Part shown: positions 7,898 through 16,972 of the stretch, piece after piece | How positions within the stretch are numbered: position 1 is the first letter of the stretch | Layout: each line of letters opens with the position of its first letter | Origin: Bacillota bacterium | Lineage (GTDB): Bacteria > Bacillota > Clostridia > Tissierellales > Gottschalkiaceae | Direction of reading: 5' to 3' | Length of the DNA: 55,576 bases | NCBI GenBank assembly: GCA_023420895.1 | Contig: JAEZUY010000011.1 | Span: 1-55,576 of the forward strand | The notes under the pieces: model-generated | What the model saw: the letters and a program-made list of their open reading frames with translations, nothing else | The model's database searches: none | Told to the model about the DNA's origin: nothing | Made by a program: the position numbers and the translations under genes

Positions 7898-9220
7898 CTA
7901 AGTCATAAATATTATCTTAAGAATGAACAGCACTGCAAGAATGTACATTACAATAGAAGATTCTTTGAATTTTCCTGCAAGTATCTTGCAAACTGAATAA
8001 GATATTATTCCAATCATCAGACCGTCACCTATACTGTAAGCAAGCGGCATCATTATTATTGTAAGGAATGCCGGCAGAGCTTCGGTGAAATCTGAAAAAT
8101 CTATTTTTGTAATATTTTCAACCATGAACAGTCCAACTGCTATAAGTGCAGGCGCTGTCGCTGCGGCCGGAATAGCTGTGAACAGCGGTGCTAAGAAAAG
8201 CGATATTGCAAAAAGCACTGCCGCTGTGAAAGATGTAAGTCCTGTTCTTCCGCCTTCAGCTATACCTGAAGCACTTTCAACACAAGTTGTAATAGTTGAA
8301 GTACCAAGCATTGCTCCTACAGTAGTTCCTACAGCATCAGCAAAAAGGGCCTGTTTGACATTGGGAAGTTTTCCCTCTTCATCCAGCATATTGGCTTTAG
8401 AAGCAGTCCCTACAAGAGTTCCTATCGTGTCAAAAAGATCGACGAACAGGAATGTTACGACTACTGTAAACATATCTGCTGTGAGTATGTTTGAAAGTCC
8501 TACATCCTTAAATGCTAAAGCAGTAGGCATTACAGACGGAGGCAGACTGAACAGTCCGTCTAATTTAGTTATTCCCAATGGAATTCCTGCTATTGTGGAC
8601 ACTATTATCCCTATAAGCAGAGATCCTTTCACATTTCTTATCTGCAGAAAAGCTATAACTATAAGTCCTATAAGACATGCAATAGCTTCTGGAGAACTGA
8701 ATCCTCCGAATTTTACGAATGTAGCATCATCATTTACGATTATATTTGCCGATTTCAGTCCTATAAATGCTATAAACAGTCCTATACCGACTGATACAGC
8801 ATTTTTCATATTCATAGGTATTGCATTGACTATTGCCTCCCTCACGTTTAAAAAAGTTAGAAGAAGGAATATAATACCTTCAATGAATACTGCTGTAAGC
8901 GCAAATTGCCAGTCATGTCCGTTCTGAATAACGACAACATATGCAAAATAAGCGTTAAGTCCCATTCCGGCACAAAGTACAAATGGATAGTTTGCATAGA
9001 ATGCCATTAAAAGGGTCGCTACGATTGATGCAAGAATTGTAGCTGTGAATACAGACCCTGAATCCATTCCGGTTTCTGAAAGTATCTGAGGATTGACTGC
9101 CAGTATGTATGCCAAACTGAAAAAAGTTGTTATACCGGCCATGATTTCAGTTTTTGCATCAGTTCCGTTAGCTGAAAGTCTGAATCTTTTCTCAAAAAAA
9201 CTTTCTGATTGCGTACTCAT
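7898..9220 (-). CDS. NCS2-family purine permease (AzgA/PbuG-like)
   Basis: This is a 440-residue polytopic transporter. The N-terminal stretch EIMAGITTFFSLAYIL, followed by NPQIL and the CAGMGLNAYFAY motif, is diagnostic of the AzgA-like branch of NCS2, which imports adenine, guanine or hypoxanthine by proton symport. Further motifs include GTASKANMLDEEG and TSTITTCVESASGIAEGGRTGL. The second ATG, at 9220, is chosen because AAAGGAG is directly next to the first ATG (9229) but nine bases from the second. The gene precedes guanine deaminase on the same strand, so guanine is a likely substrate. A sigma-A-type promoter lies upstream. I looked for a purine riboswitch in the leader and saw none. 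Confidence 0.9.
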   Translation of the reverse strand: MSTQSESFFEKRFRLSANGTDAKTEIMAGITTFFSLAYILAVNPQILSETGMDSGSVFTATILASIVATLLMAFYANYPFVLCAGMGLNAYFAYVVVIQNGHDWQFALTAVFIEGIIFLLLTFLNVREAIVNAIPMNMKNAVSVGIGLFIAFIGLKSANIIVNDDATFVKFGGFSSPEAIACLIGLIVIAFLQIRNVKGSLLIGIIVSTIAGIPLGITKLDGLFSLPPSVMPTALAFKDVGLSNILTADMFTVVVTFLFVDLFDTIGTLVGTASKANMLDEEGKLPNVKQALFADAVGTTVGAMLGTSTITTCVESASGIAEGGRTGLTSFTAAVLFAISLFLAPLFTAIPAAATAPALIAVGLFMVENITKIDFSDFTEALPAFLTIIMMPLAYSIGDGLMIGIISYSVCKILAGKFKESSIVMYILAVLFILKIIFMT

Positions 9221-9319
9221 TTTTTTCATCTCCTTTTGAATATTATTGCTTTAAAGAATATGCAACCGTTTTTACATTTCTTTAAAACAGCCGATTGATA
9301 AAAATTTCTCTTATGGTGT

Positions 9320-9348
9320 ATTATACATTAATAAATCGATAAAAACAA
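9320..9348 (-). promoter_or_regulatory. Promoter of the purine permease gene
   Basis: On the minus strand TTGTTT and TATAAT are separated by exactly 17 bases, about 100 bases upstream of the permease start. Confidence 0.6.
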
Positions 9349-9360
9349 TGAAAAGTGAGA

Positions 9361-9390
9361 AAAAAGTACAGGGAATTCCCTGTACTTTAT
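9361..9390 (-). terminator. Terminator downstream of the D,D-carboxypeptidase gene (minus)
   Basis: A perfect 26-base palindrome made of the half AAAGTACAGGGAA and its complement is followed on the minus strand by a T-run. It lies about 130 bases after the carboxypeptidase stop. A second, weaker 7-bp inverted repeat (TAGTTCA/TGAACTA, 9413-9431) lies between the gene and this terminator. Confidence 0.75.
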
Positions 9391-9517
9391 CATGCTAAAT
9401 TCATTTATATACTAGTTCATAACTTGAACTAAAATAGGTTAAAACAAAAAAATGAAAGTTTAATTCAAATAAATTTAAAATCGGATAAATACTGATTGAG
9501 TTTTCAGAATTTAAGAT

Positions 9518-10720
9518 TTAGAGATTTTCTAAAAACCCTGTAATCCACATCTTCGCTGCTGAAAAGAAAGAGATTTTTTCTTTTACAGTCAAATCAAATT
9601 CATTTTTTGAAGCTCCATGAGTTATAGATATTTTTCCGACTTTATCTCCTTTTTCTATAGGGTAGGAGAGGTCTCTTATCACTTCTATTTCGGCCATAAA
9701 ATCTTCATCATTTCTCATGAATACATTTATATCTTCCATAGGAACTAAGTCAGCATATACATATTTTGAATCGTTTATATATTCTCTTCCTAAAACTTTG
9801 TCTTTATGGAAGAGAGTTCTTGTTGAATATTCATTCATCAATGTTATCATTATGTCTTTAGACATGCTGTCTCTCTGCTCAATAGATTCAGCACCCATAA
9901 GGACTGAAACTACTCTCGGACTGTCTGCATCTTTTTTTCCAGTGGCTACAAGACATCTTCCGGCTCTATCCGTGAAACCTGTTTTCAGACCGTCTACTCC
10001 CGGAACTGTAGTAAGAAGAGCATTCGTATTGGGCTCTTTGAAATTATATTCGGGAATTACAAGTTCAGTTTTACTAGTAATCTCAAGAATTTCAGGATAA
10101 GTGTTGAGGATATAGCTCGACAGCATGAATAAATCGTGCGCGCTCATAGTATTTTCATTTCCGTTAGGATCTTCAAGGCCGTTGGGAGTATAGAAAACAG
10201 CAGTCGAAAGTCCTAAATCCTGAGCTTTCTGATTCATAAGTTTTACAAACCCTTCAACACTTCCGCCGAAATGTTTTGCAAGAGCGACACATGAATCGTT
10301 AGCTGAAATTATGAGAACAGACTCAAGAAGAGTTCCGGCTTTTGCGGCATCTCCCTCATTTATTCCAAGTCTGCTTCCCTCTGTCTGAGCGGCTTCGGCA
10401 TCAAATACGACAGGATCTTCCATGCTTCCTTTTCCCGATGCAACTAAATCTTTTATGACCAGATAAGTCATGAGTTTTGTAGTACTCGCAATAGCCACAG
10501 GTCTTGTGTCTTCAGAACTCACTACTATCTGTCCAGTATCTGAAGAGCCTGCAGAAAGTGTTATCATCGGAGCCGGAACCGGCTGTTCCTGTGCCTGTTC
10601 TTGAGCTTCTGCATGAACTTTATTTATGAATATCTCCTGATTTGAATTAGATGAAAAGAATGAAACAGGAGAAAGTGCAAGACATAGCGAAAGTCCTGCC
10701 GCTATTATATTTTTTTTCAC
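9518..10720 (-). CDS. D-alanyl-D-alanine carboxypeptidase (peptidase S11, DacA/DacF-like)
   Basis: This penicillin-binding protein removes the terminal D-Ala from peptidoglycan side chains outside the cell. The active-site triad of the family is complete: STTK (nucleophilic Ser), SAN, and KTG in GLKTGFTDRAG. An N-terminal signal peptide is followed by a Gln/Glu-rich spacer. The C-terminal domain, about residues 300-400, matches the PBP5 C-terminal beta domain and ends in a possible amphipathic anchor (AKMWITGFLENL). The GTG at 10720 is preferred, seven bases after AAAGGAAG; the GTG at 10738 overlaps that site. Length of about 400 residues is normal. It is transcribed away from serS and separated from it by a terminator. 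Confidence 0.9.
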   Translation of the reverse strand: MKKNIIAAGLSLCLALSPVSFFSSNSNQEIFINKVHAEAQEQAQEQPVPAPMITLSAGSSDTGQIVVSSEDTRPVAIASTTKLMTYLVIKDLVASGKGSMEDPVVFDAEAAQTEGSRLGINEGDAAKAGTLLESVLIISANDSCVALAKHFGGSVEGFVKLMNQKAQDLGLSTAVFYTPNGLEDPNGNENTMSAHDLFMLSSYILNTYPEILEITSKTELVIPEYNFKEPNTNALLTTVPGVDGLKTGFTDRAGRCLVATGKKDADSPRVVSVLMGAESIEQRDSMSKDIMITLMNEYSTRTLFHKDKVLGREYINDSKYVYADLVPMEDINVFMRNDEDFMAEIEVIRDLSYPIEKGDKVGKISITHGASKNEFDLTVKEKISFFSAAKMWITGFLENL

Positions 10721-10753
10721 AGTAAAACTTCCTTTCACAACTAGATTTGAAGA

Positions 10754-10792
10754 GTTAAAAAGCCTTTCATCCGTTAAGGAGGAAAGGCTTTG
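10754..10792 (-). terminator. Terminator of serS (minus)
   Basis: The arms AAAGCCTTTC and GAAAGGCTTT flank a 13-base loop, followed on the minus strand by a T-run. Confidence 0.85.
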
Positions 10793-10797
10793 AATAA

Positions 10798-12069
10798 CTA
10801 GTCTATTTTATCTATATTTCCCATATAATGTCTCAAAGCTTTAGGTATAGTTATGCTTCCGTCTTTATTCTGATAATTCTCAACCAGAGCTGCAAAAGTT
10901 CTGCCTATTGCAAGACCTGATCCGTTAAGAGTGTGAACATATTCAGGTTTTCCAGTTTTAGAACTTCTGAATCTTATATTAGCTCTTCTAGCCTGGTAGT
11001 CTTCAAAGTTGCTGCATGATGATATCTCAACGTATCTTCCGTAGCTAGGCATCCAAACTTCAATATCATAAGTTTTAGCAGCAGAGAATCCTAAATCTCC
11101 TGTACAAAGCTCAACAACTCTGTAAGGAATTTCTAGAAGCTGAAGCACCTTTTCAGCATTAGCTGTAAGTTTTTCAAGTTCATCGTAAGAGTCTTCAGGT
11201 TTAACGAGTTTAACAAGTTCAACTTTGTCGAACTGGTGATTTCTTATAATTCCTCTAGTGTCTCTTCCTGCTGAACCTGCTTCCTGTCTGAAGCAAGGAG
11301 TGTAAGCAGTGTTATATACAGGCATATCTTCTTCGTTAAGGATTTCTCCTCTGTGAATATTAGTAACAGGAACTTCCGCAGTAGGAATTAGGAAATATTC
11401 TTTTCCTTCAAGCTTGAACATATCATTTTCAAATTTAGGAAGCTGTCCTGTTGCAGTCATGCTTTCTCTGTTAGCTATAACTGGCGGAAGAACTTCTGTA
11501 TATCCGTGCTCTGTAGTATGAAGGTTGAGCATGAAAGACATAAGAGATCTTTCAAGTCTCGCTCCAAGTCCTTTGAACATAGTGAATCTCGTTCCAGTTA
11601 TTTTAGAAGCTCTTTCAAAATCAAGTATGTCAAGGTCTGTTCCAAGATCCCAGTGAGCTTTTATTTCGAAATCGAACTCTCTAGGCTCTCCCCATTTTCT
11701 GATTTCTTTATTGTCTGCATCAGATTCTCCGAGAGTTATATCTTTAAACGGAACATTAGGTATTTCAAGAAGACGCTGTTTTATTTCAGCACTTATTTCT
11801 TTAACTCTCTTGTCAAGATCAGAAACTATTTCTGATAAACTCTTCATTTCTTTAAGTATAGGCTCAACATCTTTACCTTCTTTTTTCATAGCAGGTATGC
11901 TTTTTGAAACTTCGTTCTGCTGAGCTTTCATTTTCTCAACTTCTGTAAGAATAGTTCTTTTTTCTTCATCCAGTTTAAGAAGTCCGTCTATATCGTAGTT
12001 TCCGCCTCTTTTGGCAAGACCTTCTTTGACTTCTTCAGTATTGAATCTTATTCTTTTTATATCTAACAC
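10798..12069 (-). CDS. serS: Seryl-tRNA synthetase
   Basis: This 423-residue class II synthetase charges tRNA-Ser (and tRNA-Sec, as the first step toward selenocysteine). The N-terminal 100 residues form the typical long coiled-coil arm (KMKAQQNEVSKSIPAMKKEG). Motif 2 is seen in FRQEAGSAGRDTRGI and motif 3 near the C-terminus in GSGLAIGRTFAALVENYQ. Length is normal. The gene has its own promoter on the minus strand and a terminator. I looked for a serine T-box leader and saw none in the roughly 60-base 5' leader. serS beside tadA is a common Firmicutes arrangement. Confidence 0.97.
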   Translation of the reverse strand: MLDIKRIRFNTEEVKEGLAKRGGNYDIDGLLKLDEEKRTILTEVEKMKAQQNEVSKSIPAMKKEGKDVEPILKEMKSLSEIVSDLDKRVKEISAEIKQRLLEIPNVPFKDITLGESDADNKEIRKWGEPREFDFEIKAHWDLGTDLDILDFERASKITGTRFTMFKGLGARLERSLMSFMLNLHTTEHGYTEVLPPVIANRESMTATGQLPKFENDMFKLEGKEYFLIPTAEVPVTNIHRGEILNEEDMPVYNTAYTPCFRQEAGSAGRDTRGIIRNHQFDKVELVKLVKPEDSYDELEKLTANAEKVLQLLEIPYRVVELCTGDLGFSAAKTYDIEVWMPSYGRYVEISSCSNFEDYQARRANIRFRSSKTGKPEYVHTLNGSGLAIGRTFAALVENYQNKDGSITIPKALRHYMGNIDKID

Positions 12070-12127
12070 AAAATCACGTCCTTATTAATTAGAATTGCCC
12101 TGAAAAGGGCATAACAGCCATAATATA

Positions 12128-12156
12128 ATATTACTAAATAAGATGTATTTTGACAA
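12128..12156 (-). promoter_or_regulatory. serS promoter, sharing its -35 region with the divergent tRNA-Arg promoter
   Basis: On the minus strand TTGTCA and TAATAT are 17 bases apart. On the plus strand the same DNA reads TTGACA (12150-12155), followed 19 bases later by TATAAT (12175-12180) just before tRNA-Arg. The two -35 boxes overlap. Confidence 0.6.
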
Positions 12157-12193
12157 CATGATTTAAAAATGTGATATAATTACATTATTAAAT

Positions 12194-12268
12194 GCACCCG
12201 TGGCGAAACGGATATCGCGTACCCCTCCTAAGGGTAAATTACAGGTTCGATTCCTGTCGGGTGTGCCA
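12194..12268 (+). tRNA. tRNA-Arg (anticodon CCT)
   Basis: The sequence folds as a complete cloverleaf: acceptor GCACCCG pairs with CGGGTGT (G-U at the first pair), the anticodon stem TACCC/GGGTA encloses loop CTCCTAA with anticodon CCT, the T-arm is CAGG-TTCGATT-CCTG, and discriminator G plus CCA is encoded. It reads AGG arginine codons. A TATAAT box lies 14 bases upstream. Confidence 0.95.
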
Positions 12269-12292
12269 TTTTCTTAGTTACGAGGGAAGCTT

Positions 12293-12769
12293 ATGAAAAA
12301 CTATTTTATGAAAAAGGCGTATGACGAGGCTCTAAAAGCGAAAAAAATGGGAGAAGTTCCTGTAGGAGCAGTCATAGTAAAGGACAACAGAATAGTAGGA
12401 AGAGGATTCAATCTGAAAGAGGAGACTTCAGACAGCACGAATCATGCAGAAATGATGGCGATAAAACAGGCCAGCAGAAATCTAGGAACGTGGAGGCTCA
12501 CAGGGTGTACAATGTTTGTGACTTTAGAGCCGTGTCCTATGTGCGCAGGAGCCATAGTGAATTCCAGAATATCAAAGGTGATTATAGGAACAGAAGATCA
12601 TAGAATGGGAGCCTGCGGATCAGCTGTAAATCTCCTTCAGAACAGCGGTTTCAATCACAGAACAGAGATTGAACGGGGAATAATGAAAGATGAATGCTCC
12701 AAAATCCTTACGGATTTTTTTAGAGAGCTTAGACAATATAAATCGGCAGAAAAAAAGCTGCGGGACTAA
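12293..12769 (+). CDS. tadA: tRNA-specific adenosine deaminase (A34 to inosine)
   Basis: This 158-residue zinc deaminase acts on the wobble adenosine of tRNA-Arg(ACG). The cytidine-deaminase-type motifs are intact: NHAEMMAI (Zn-His and catalytic Glu) and EPCPMCAGA (two Zn-Cys). Upstream GAGGGAAG gives good initiation at the ATG. It lies 24 bases after tRNA-Arg(CCT) and may share its transcript. The stop codon is inside the loop of the terminator hairpin. Confidence 0.95.
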   Translation: MKNYFMKKAYDEALKAKKMGEVPVGAVIVKDNRIVGRGFNLKEETSDSTNHAEMMAIKQASRNLGTWRLTGCTMFVTLEPCPMCAGAIVNSRISKVIIGTEDHRMGACGSAVNLLQNSGFNHRTEIERGIMKDECSKILTDFFRELRQYKSAEKKLRD

Positions 12770-12789
12770 AATCCCGCAGCTCTTTTTTT
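12752..12789. terminator. Strong terminator overlapping the end of tadA, probably bidirectional
   Basis: The stem AGCTGCGGGA/TCCCGCAGCT has A-runs on the left and T-runs on the right. The tadA TAA lies in its loop. On the minus strand it can end the hom-lysC transcript, whose last gene stops at 12859. Confidence 0.9.
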
Positions 12790-12858
12790 ATCATAGAAAA
12801 TCAATTAATATATCATAAATTTATTGGAATGTTTTAAGGTTTACCACAGTTTATTATA

Positions 12859-14067
12859 CTACTCGCAGAATCTCTTGTGAAGAGCTTTAAGAGCTTCCTC
12901 ACCTTTTTCCTGCTCTATTATACATGAAATTTTTATTTCTGAAGTGCTTATCATTTCTATATTTATTCCAAGGTCTGAAAGAGTCTGGAAGAAAGCCGAT
13001 GCTATATCAGCGCTTCCTGCTATCCCAGTTCCGACTATAGAAACTTTAACAACAGATTCATCATAGATAACTTTCTTAGCGCCCATTTCCTCACTTACTC
13101 TTGAAGTAACTTCAAGTGCATCGTTCAGATCGTCAGCTGCAACAGTGAAAGTTATATCGTTTACATTTCTCTGAGTAACGTTCTGTATTATCATATCGAA
13201 GAAAACATTGTTTTTTGCAAGTGCTGAGAACAGCTGGAATGCAATTCCGGGTCTGTCAGGCACTTCAAGTACAGATATTTTAACTATATTATCATCTTTA
13301 GTAACTCCACTTACTATCGCTTTTTCCAAAGCGGACACCTCCACAACTTCTGTTCCAGGGTTGTTGTTAAGACTAGATCTCACAACCATAGGAAGATTAT
13401 ATTTTCTTGCAAGTTCAACCGATCTCGGGTGAAGAACTCCAGCTCCGAGGCTCGCAAGTTCAAGCATTTCATCATAAGATATTTTATCTATTTTACTAGC
13501 TTCAGGCACTATTCTAGGGTCAGTAGTATATACACCGTCAACGTCAGTGAATATTTCGCATCTGTCTGCTTCAAGAGCACATGCGAGAGCCACTGCTGAA
13601 GTGTCGGATCCTCCTCTTCCGAGAGTAGTGAGGTCTCCAGTGCTGTCAAGACCCTGGAATCCTGCAACTATAACTATTCCATGCTCGTCAAGCTCTTTTG
13701 TGAGTCTCTCAGTATCTATTCTGTCTATACGGGCATTCTTATGAACATCAGTAGTTTTAATTCCAGCCTGAGGTCCTGTAAGAGATATGGCGTCTTCATC
13801 AAGAGAATGTATTGCCATTGCAAGCATAGATATAGATATCTGCTCTCCAGTAGTAAGCAGCATATCCATCTCTCTGTTAGAAGGTCTTATGCTGACACTG
13901 TATGCCATATCTATAAGATCGTCAGTAGTGTCTCCCATCGCTGAAACTACTACAACCACTTTGTTTCCCGCTTTTTTAGTTTCTATAACTCTTTTTGCGA
14001 CATTCATTATTCTTTCGGCATTTCCTACTGAAGTGCCTCCGAATTTCTGAACTACTATATTAGACAT
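12859..14067 (-). CDS. lysC: Aspartate kinase
   Basis: This 402-residue enzyme phosphorylates aspartate, the first step toward lysine, threonine and methionine. The N-terminus carries VQKFGGTSVG, the kinase domain continues with GRGGSDTSAVALA and FTDVDGVYTTDPR, and the C-terminal 140 residues hold two ACT domains for feedback control (ISVLEVPDRPG and VSIVGTGIAG). It begins 17 bases after hom on the same strand, with GGAGGAAT as ribosome-binding site, so hom-lysC form an operon diverging from thrC-thrB. No lysine riboswitch is visible, suggesting the kinase is tuned with threonine synthesis. Confidence 0.95.
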   Translation of the reverse strand: MSNIVVQKFGGTSVGNAERIMNVAKRVIETKKAGNKVVVVVSAMGDTTDDLIDMAYSVSIRPSNREMDMLLTTGEQISISMLAMAIHSLDEDAISLTGPQAGIKTTDVHKNARIDRIDTERLTKELDEHGIVIVAGFQGLDSTGDLTTLGRGGSDTSAVALACALEADRCEIFTDVDGVYTTDPRIVPEASKIDKISYDEMLELASLGAGVLHPRSVELARKYNLPMVVRSSLNNNPGTEVVEVSALEKAIVSGVTKDDNIVKISVLEVPDRPGIAFQLFSALAKNNVFFDMIIQNVTQRNVNDITFTVAADDLNDALEVTSRVSEEMGAKKVIYDESVVKVSIVGTGIAGSADIASAFFQTLSDLGINIEMISTSEIKISCIIEQEKGEEALKALHKRFCE

Positions 14068-14084
14068 CTATAATTCCTCCAAAA

Positions 14085-15344
14085 TTAAAAACTTATATCA
14101 TCAAGGTTTTCAAGAACTGCGCTTTCTATTCTCAGATAAGCGTAAGTCTTTTCAGGAAGCTCAAGAGCTATGTCGGCTATAAGTTCAGATGATATTTTTT
14201 CAGTCAGTATGACTAGTGCTCCGTCTTCCTCTTTATATTTAATGTTCACAGATTTGTCTTCGAAACTTTTTAAAACTTCACTCTTGTCATTAGAGTTAAG
14301 TGAAACCCTCATGTAGTAAAGTCCTTCGAACAGACTGTCTTCTCCAAGAACCACTTCAGGATTCGGAGAATAATCGAATTTTTTATATTCTTCGTTTATT
14401 ATGTCGATTATATCCGATACAACTGCATCTCCAGTAGGGAATTTACCAGCTCCCTGTCCGTAGAACTGAAGAGGACCTACAGTGTCGCAGTCAAGATTTA
14501 CAGCGTTGAATGCATCTTTAACTGCTGAAAACAGCGAAGTGTCGTCTACAAGGATAGGTTCAACTGTAAGAGAGAATTCATTTCCCTTTCTTATAGCGCA
14601 TCCCAGAAGTTTAGGAGCAAGTCCCAGCTCTTTGAACACTTTGACATCTGAAGCTTTTATAGAAGTTATTCCGAAGCAGTCAACATCGTCTATGCTGGCT
14701 TTTGCATCGAATGCTAAAGATGCAAGTATAGATATTTTTCTTGCAGCATCGAATCCTTCGATATCATCTGTAGGATCAGCTTCTGCATATCCGTATTTAT
14801 GCGCAAGATCCAGCGCTTCTTCGAAACTTAAATTATCTTCATACATTTTAGTAAGTATGAAATTAGTAGTTCCGTTAAGTATGCCTTCTATATTGTCTAT
14901 TCTGTTTATTCTAAGGGCTTCATTAAGTCCTTTTATTATAGGAATTCCTCCTGCAACACTTGCTTCGTACATAAGTCCGCATCCGTTTTCTTTAGCAAGT
15001 CTGTCAAGCTCTTCAAGGTGAAGAGATATTACAGCTTTATTGGCAGTTACAACACTTTTGCCGCTCTTAAGAGCTCTCTTCATATAATCGTATGCAAGAT
15101 CTATTCCGCCCATTACTTCAACTACTATATCTATCTCATCATTATTCAGTATGTCATCAGCGTCTTCAGTAAGTACAGAAGAATCAACGTCAAGTCCTCT
15201 GTCTTTAGATTTATCTCTAACCAGGATTTTGGATATTTTTATATCTTTGCCAGTAGCTTTCTTAAGTTTTTCATTTCTATCTTTTATTATATCGAAAACT
15301 CCTGAACCAACAGTTCCAAGTCCCAGTAATCCTATATTTATCAT
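14085..15344 (-). CDS. hom: Homoserine dehydrogenase
   Basis: This enzyme of 419 residues reduces aspartate semialdehyde to homoserine. The N-terminal NAD(P)-binding motif is GLLGLGTVGSGV, followed by TANKAVIS, the catalytic-domain motif EASVAGGIPIIKG and ILNGTTNFILTKM, and a C-terminal ACT-like regulatory region. The ATG at 15344 is chosen because AAAGGAGAA lies upstream of it; an in-frame start six codons earlier overlaps this site. The gene leads the hom-lysC operon and shares a 130-base regulatory region with divergent thrC. Homoserine feeds thrB-thrC here and also the transsulfuration genes at 36-38 kb. Confidence 0.95.
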   Translation of the reverse strand: MINIGLLGLGTVGSGVFDIIKDRNEKLKKATGKDIKISKILVRDKSKDRGLDVDSSVLTEDADDILNNDEIDIVVEVMGGIDLAYDYMKRALKSGKSVVTANKAVISLHLEELDRLAKENGCGLMYEASVAGGIPIIKGLNEALRINRIDNIEGILNGTTNFILTKMYEDNLSFEEALDLAHKYGYAEADPTDDIEGFDAARKISILASLAFDAKASIDDVDCFGITSIKASDVKVFKELGLAPKLLGCAIRKGNEFSLTVEPILVDDTSLFSAVKDAFNAVNLDCDTVGPLQFYGQGAGKFPTGDAVVSDIIDIINEEYKKFDYSPNPEVVLGEDSLFEGLYYMRVSLNSNDKSEVLKSFEDKSVNIKYKEEDGALVILTEKISSELIADIALELPEKTYAYLRIESAVLENLDDISF

Positions 15345-15388
15345 TAAATTTTCTCCTTTCACAAAGTATGTCGATACACAAAAAACAC

Positions 15389-15417
15389 TTGTCTTTTATC
15401 GAAAAACATTATATCAT
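15389..15417 (+). promoter_or_regulatory. Overlapping divergent promoters between hom and thrC
   Basis: On the plus strand TTGTCT and TATCAT are 17 bases apart. On the minus strand a perfect TATAAT (plus positions 15408-15413) overlaps the same -10 region and could serve hom, though its -35 box is poor. Simultaneous use by two polymerases would be sterically difficult, so the promoters may compete or be co-regulated. Confidence 0.5.
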
Positions 15418-15477
15418 ATATTAAGAAATAATAAAATACTAAAAATAGAAATTATTCAAATATCTGAGGTGAAAAAT

Positions 15478-16962
15478 ATGTCATTAAAATATATGAGTAC
15501 AAGAGGAAGCGGACCGCTTACTTGTGTCGAAGCTATAGTCAAGGGAATAAGCGATGACGGCGGACTTTACGTTCCTGAAAAGCTTCCTGAAATAGATAAG
15601 AAATTTTCTGAAATGAAAGACTGGGATTACAGAAAACTTGCAGAATATATAATAGGAAAATTCTTTCCTGATTTTACAGAAGAAGAATTAAAATACTGTG
15701 TGGACAATGCATACGATTCAAAGTTCACAGATGAGAAGATAGTTCCTGTAGTTTCTAAAGACAAAGCGAATTTTGTAGAGCTTTATCACGGTGCAACTCT
15801 TGCATTTAAAGATATGGCGCTTTCAATACTTCCGTACTTTACAACTACATCGCTTAAGAAGCTTGATCAGAAAGAAGAGCTCGTAATTCTGACAGCGACA
15901 TCAGGGGACACTGGAAAAGCGGCGCTTGAAGGGTTTAAAGATGTAGAAGGAACTAAAATAATAGTTTTCTATCCTGAATCAGGTGTCAGCCAGGTGCAGG
16001 AGAGACAGATGATAACTACTGAAGGAAACAATACTTTCGTAGTTGGAATAGAAGGAAACTTTGATGATGCTCAGAACGGTGTTAAAGAGGCATTCAGCAA
16101 TGAGAAATTCAATAAGGAGCTGAAAGAGAAAGGATTCATGCTTTCATCAGCAAACTCTATAAATATAGGAAGACTCGTACCTCAGGTCGTGTACTATGTA
16201 TTCGGATATCTGAATCTTCTTAAAGAAGGAAAGATAGAAGAAGGAGATAAGATAAATGTTGTAGTTCCTACAGGAAACTTCGGAAATATTCTTGCAGGAT
16301 ATTATGCAAAACAGATGGGAGTTCCTATAGACAGACTCATAACTGCATCGAATGAAAACAATGTTCTCTACGATTTCTTCACTACTGGAAAATACGACAG
16401 AAACAGAGAACTCAAGCTGACTATATCTCCGTCTATGGATATACTTATATCGAGCAACCTTGAAAGACTTCTTTATGAGATGTCTGGAAAAGATGCTTCG
16501 AAAGTTAGAGATCTTATGGAAAGCCTGAGCAGCGAAGGTGTTTATGAAGTGGATTCTGAAATCAGAGAAAATATGAAAGATTTCTACGGAAACTACGCCA
16601 GTGAAGAAGAGACTCAGGAGACTATAAGAGAAGTTTACAGAAAATACGGCTATGTTATAGATACTCATACTGCAGTTGCTTACAATGTTTATCAGAAATA
16701 TCTGAAAGACACTGGGGATGATAAGGAAACACTTATAATATCTACTGCAAGTCCTTTCAAGTTCACAAGATCTGTAGCCGATGCTCTTGATATAGAAACA
16801 GAAGGAAAGACAGATTTTGAACTGATATATGAACTTTCAGACAAGACAGGACTTGATATACCTGGAAGCATATATAAAATAGAAGAAAAAGAAATACGTC
16901 ATGAAAACACATGCAAAAAAGATGAAATGAAAGAAGAAATAAAACAACTTTTAAACGTGTAG
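15478..16962 (+). CDS. thrC: Threonine synthase
   Basis: This PLP enzyme of 494 residues converts O-phosphohomoserine to threonine. The lysine that binds PLP is in HGATLAFKDMAL (about K111), and the phosphate-binding loop is TATSGDTGKAALEGF. The length matches the longer, E. coli/yeast-like class of threonine synthase. The ATG at 15478 follows GAGGTGA by seven bases; longer open frames upstream run through hom antisense sequence and are not coding. thrB starts 10 bases after the stop. The gene belongs to a thrC-thrB-ACT regulator operon. Confidence 0.96.
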   Translation: MSLKYMSTRGSGPLTCVEAIVKGISDDGGLYVPEKLPEIDKKFSEMKDWDYRKLAEYIIGKFFPDFTEEELKYCVDNAYDSKFTDEKIVPVVSKDKANFVELYHGATLAFKDMALSILPYFTTTSLKKLDQKEELVILTATSGDTGKAALEGFKDVEGTKIIVFYPESGVSQVQERQMITTEGNNTFVVGIEGNFDDAQNGVKEAFSNEKFNKELKEKGFMLSSANSINIGRLVPQVVYYVFGYLNLLKEGKIEEGDKINVVVPTGNFGNILAGYYAKQMGVPIDRLITASNENNVLYDFFTTGKYDRNRELKLTISPSMDILISSNLERLLYEMSGKDASKVRDLMESLSSEGVYEVDSEIRENMKDFYGNYASEEETQETIREVYRKYGYVIDTHTAVAYNVYQKYLKDTGDDKETLIISTASPFKFTRSVADALDIETEGKTDFELIYELSDKTGLDIPGSIYKIEEKEIRHENTCKKDEMKEEIKQLLNV

Positions 16963-16972
16963 GTGAGATTAA

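Noticed and set aside
8085..8927. Long plus-strand ORF of 280 codons inside the purine permease gene
   Set aside because: It is fully antisense to a well-supported transporter, has Ser/Ile/Pro-rich composition typical of reverse-strand reading, and has no ribosome-binding site.
12070..12193. Serine T-box before serS
   Set aside because: The leader between the promoter and the start is only about 60 bases and has no T-box sequence; only a small GCCC/GGGC hairpin is present.
15151..15477. N-terminal extension of threonine synthase
   Set aside because: This part of the frame runs antisense to hom and through its promoter region. The ATG at 15478 has a good ribosome-binding site and gives the family's N-terminus.
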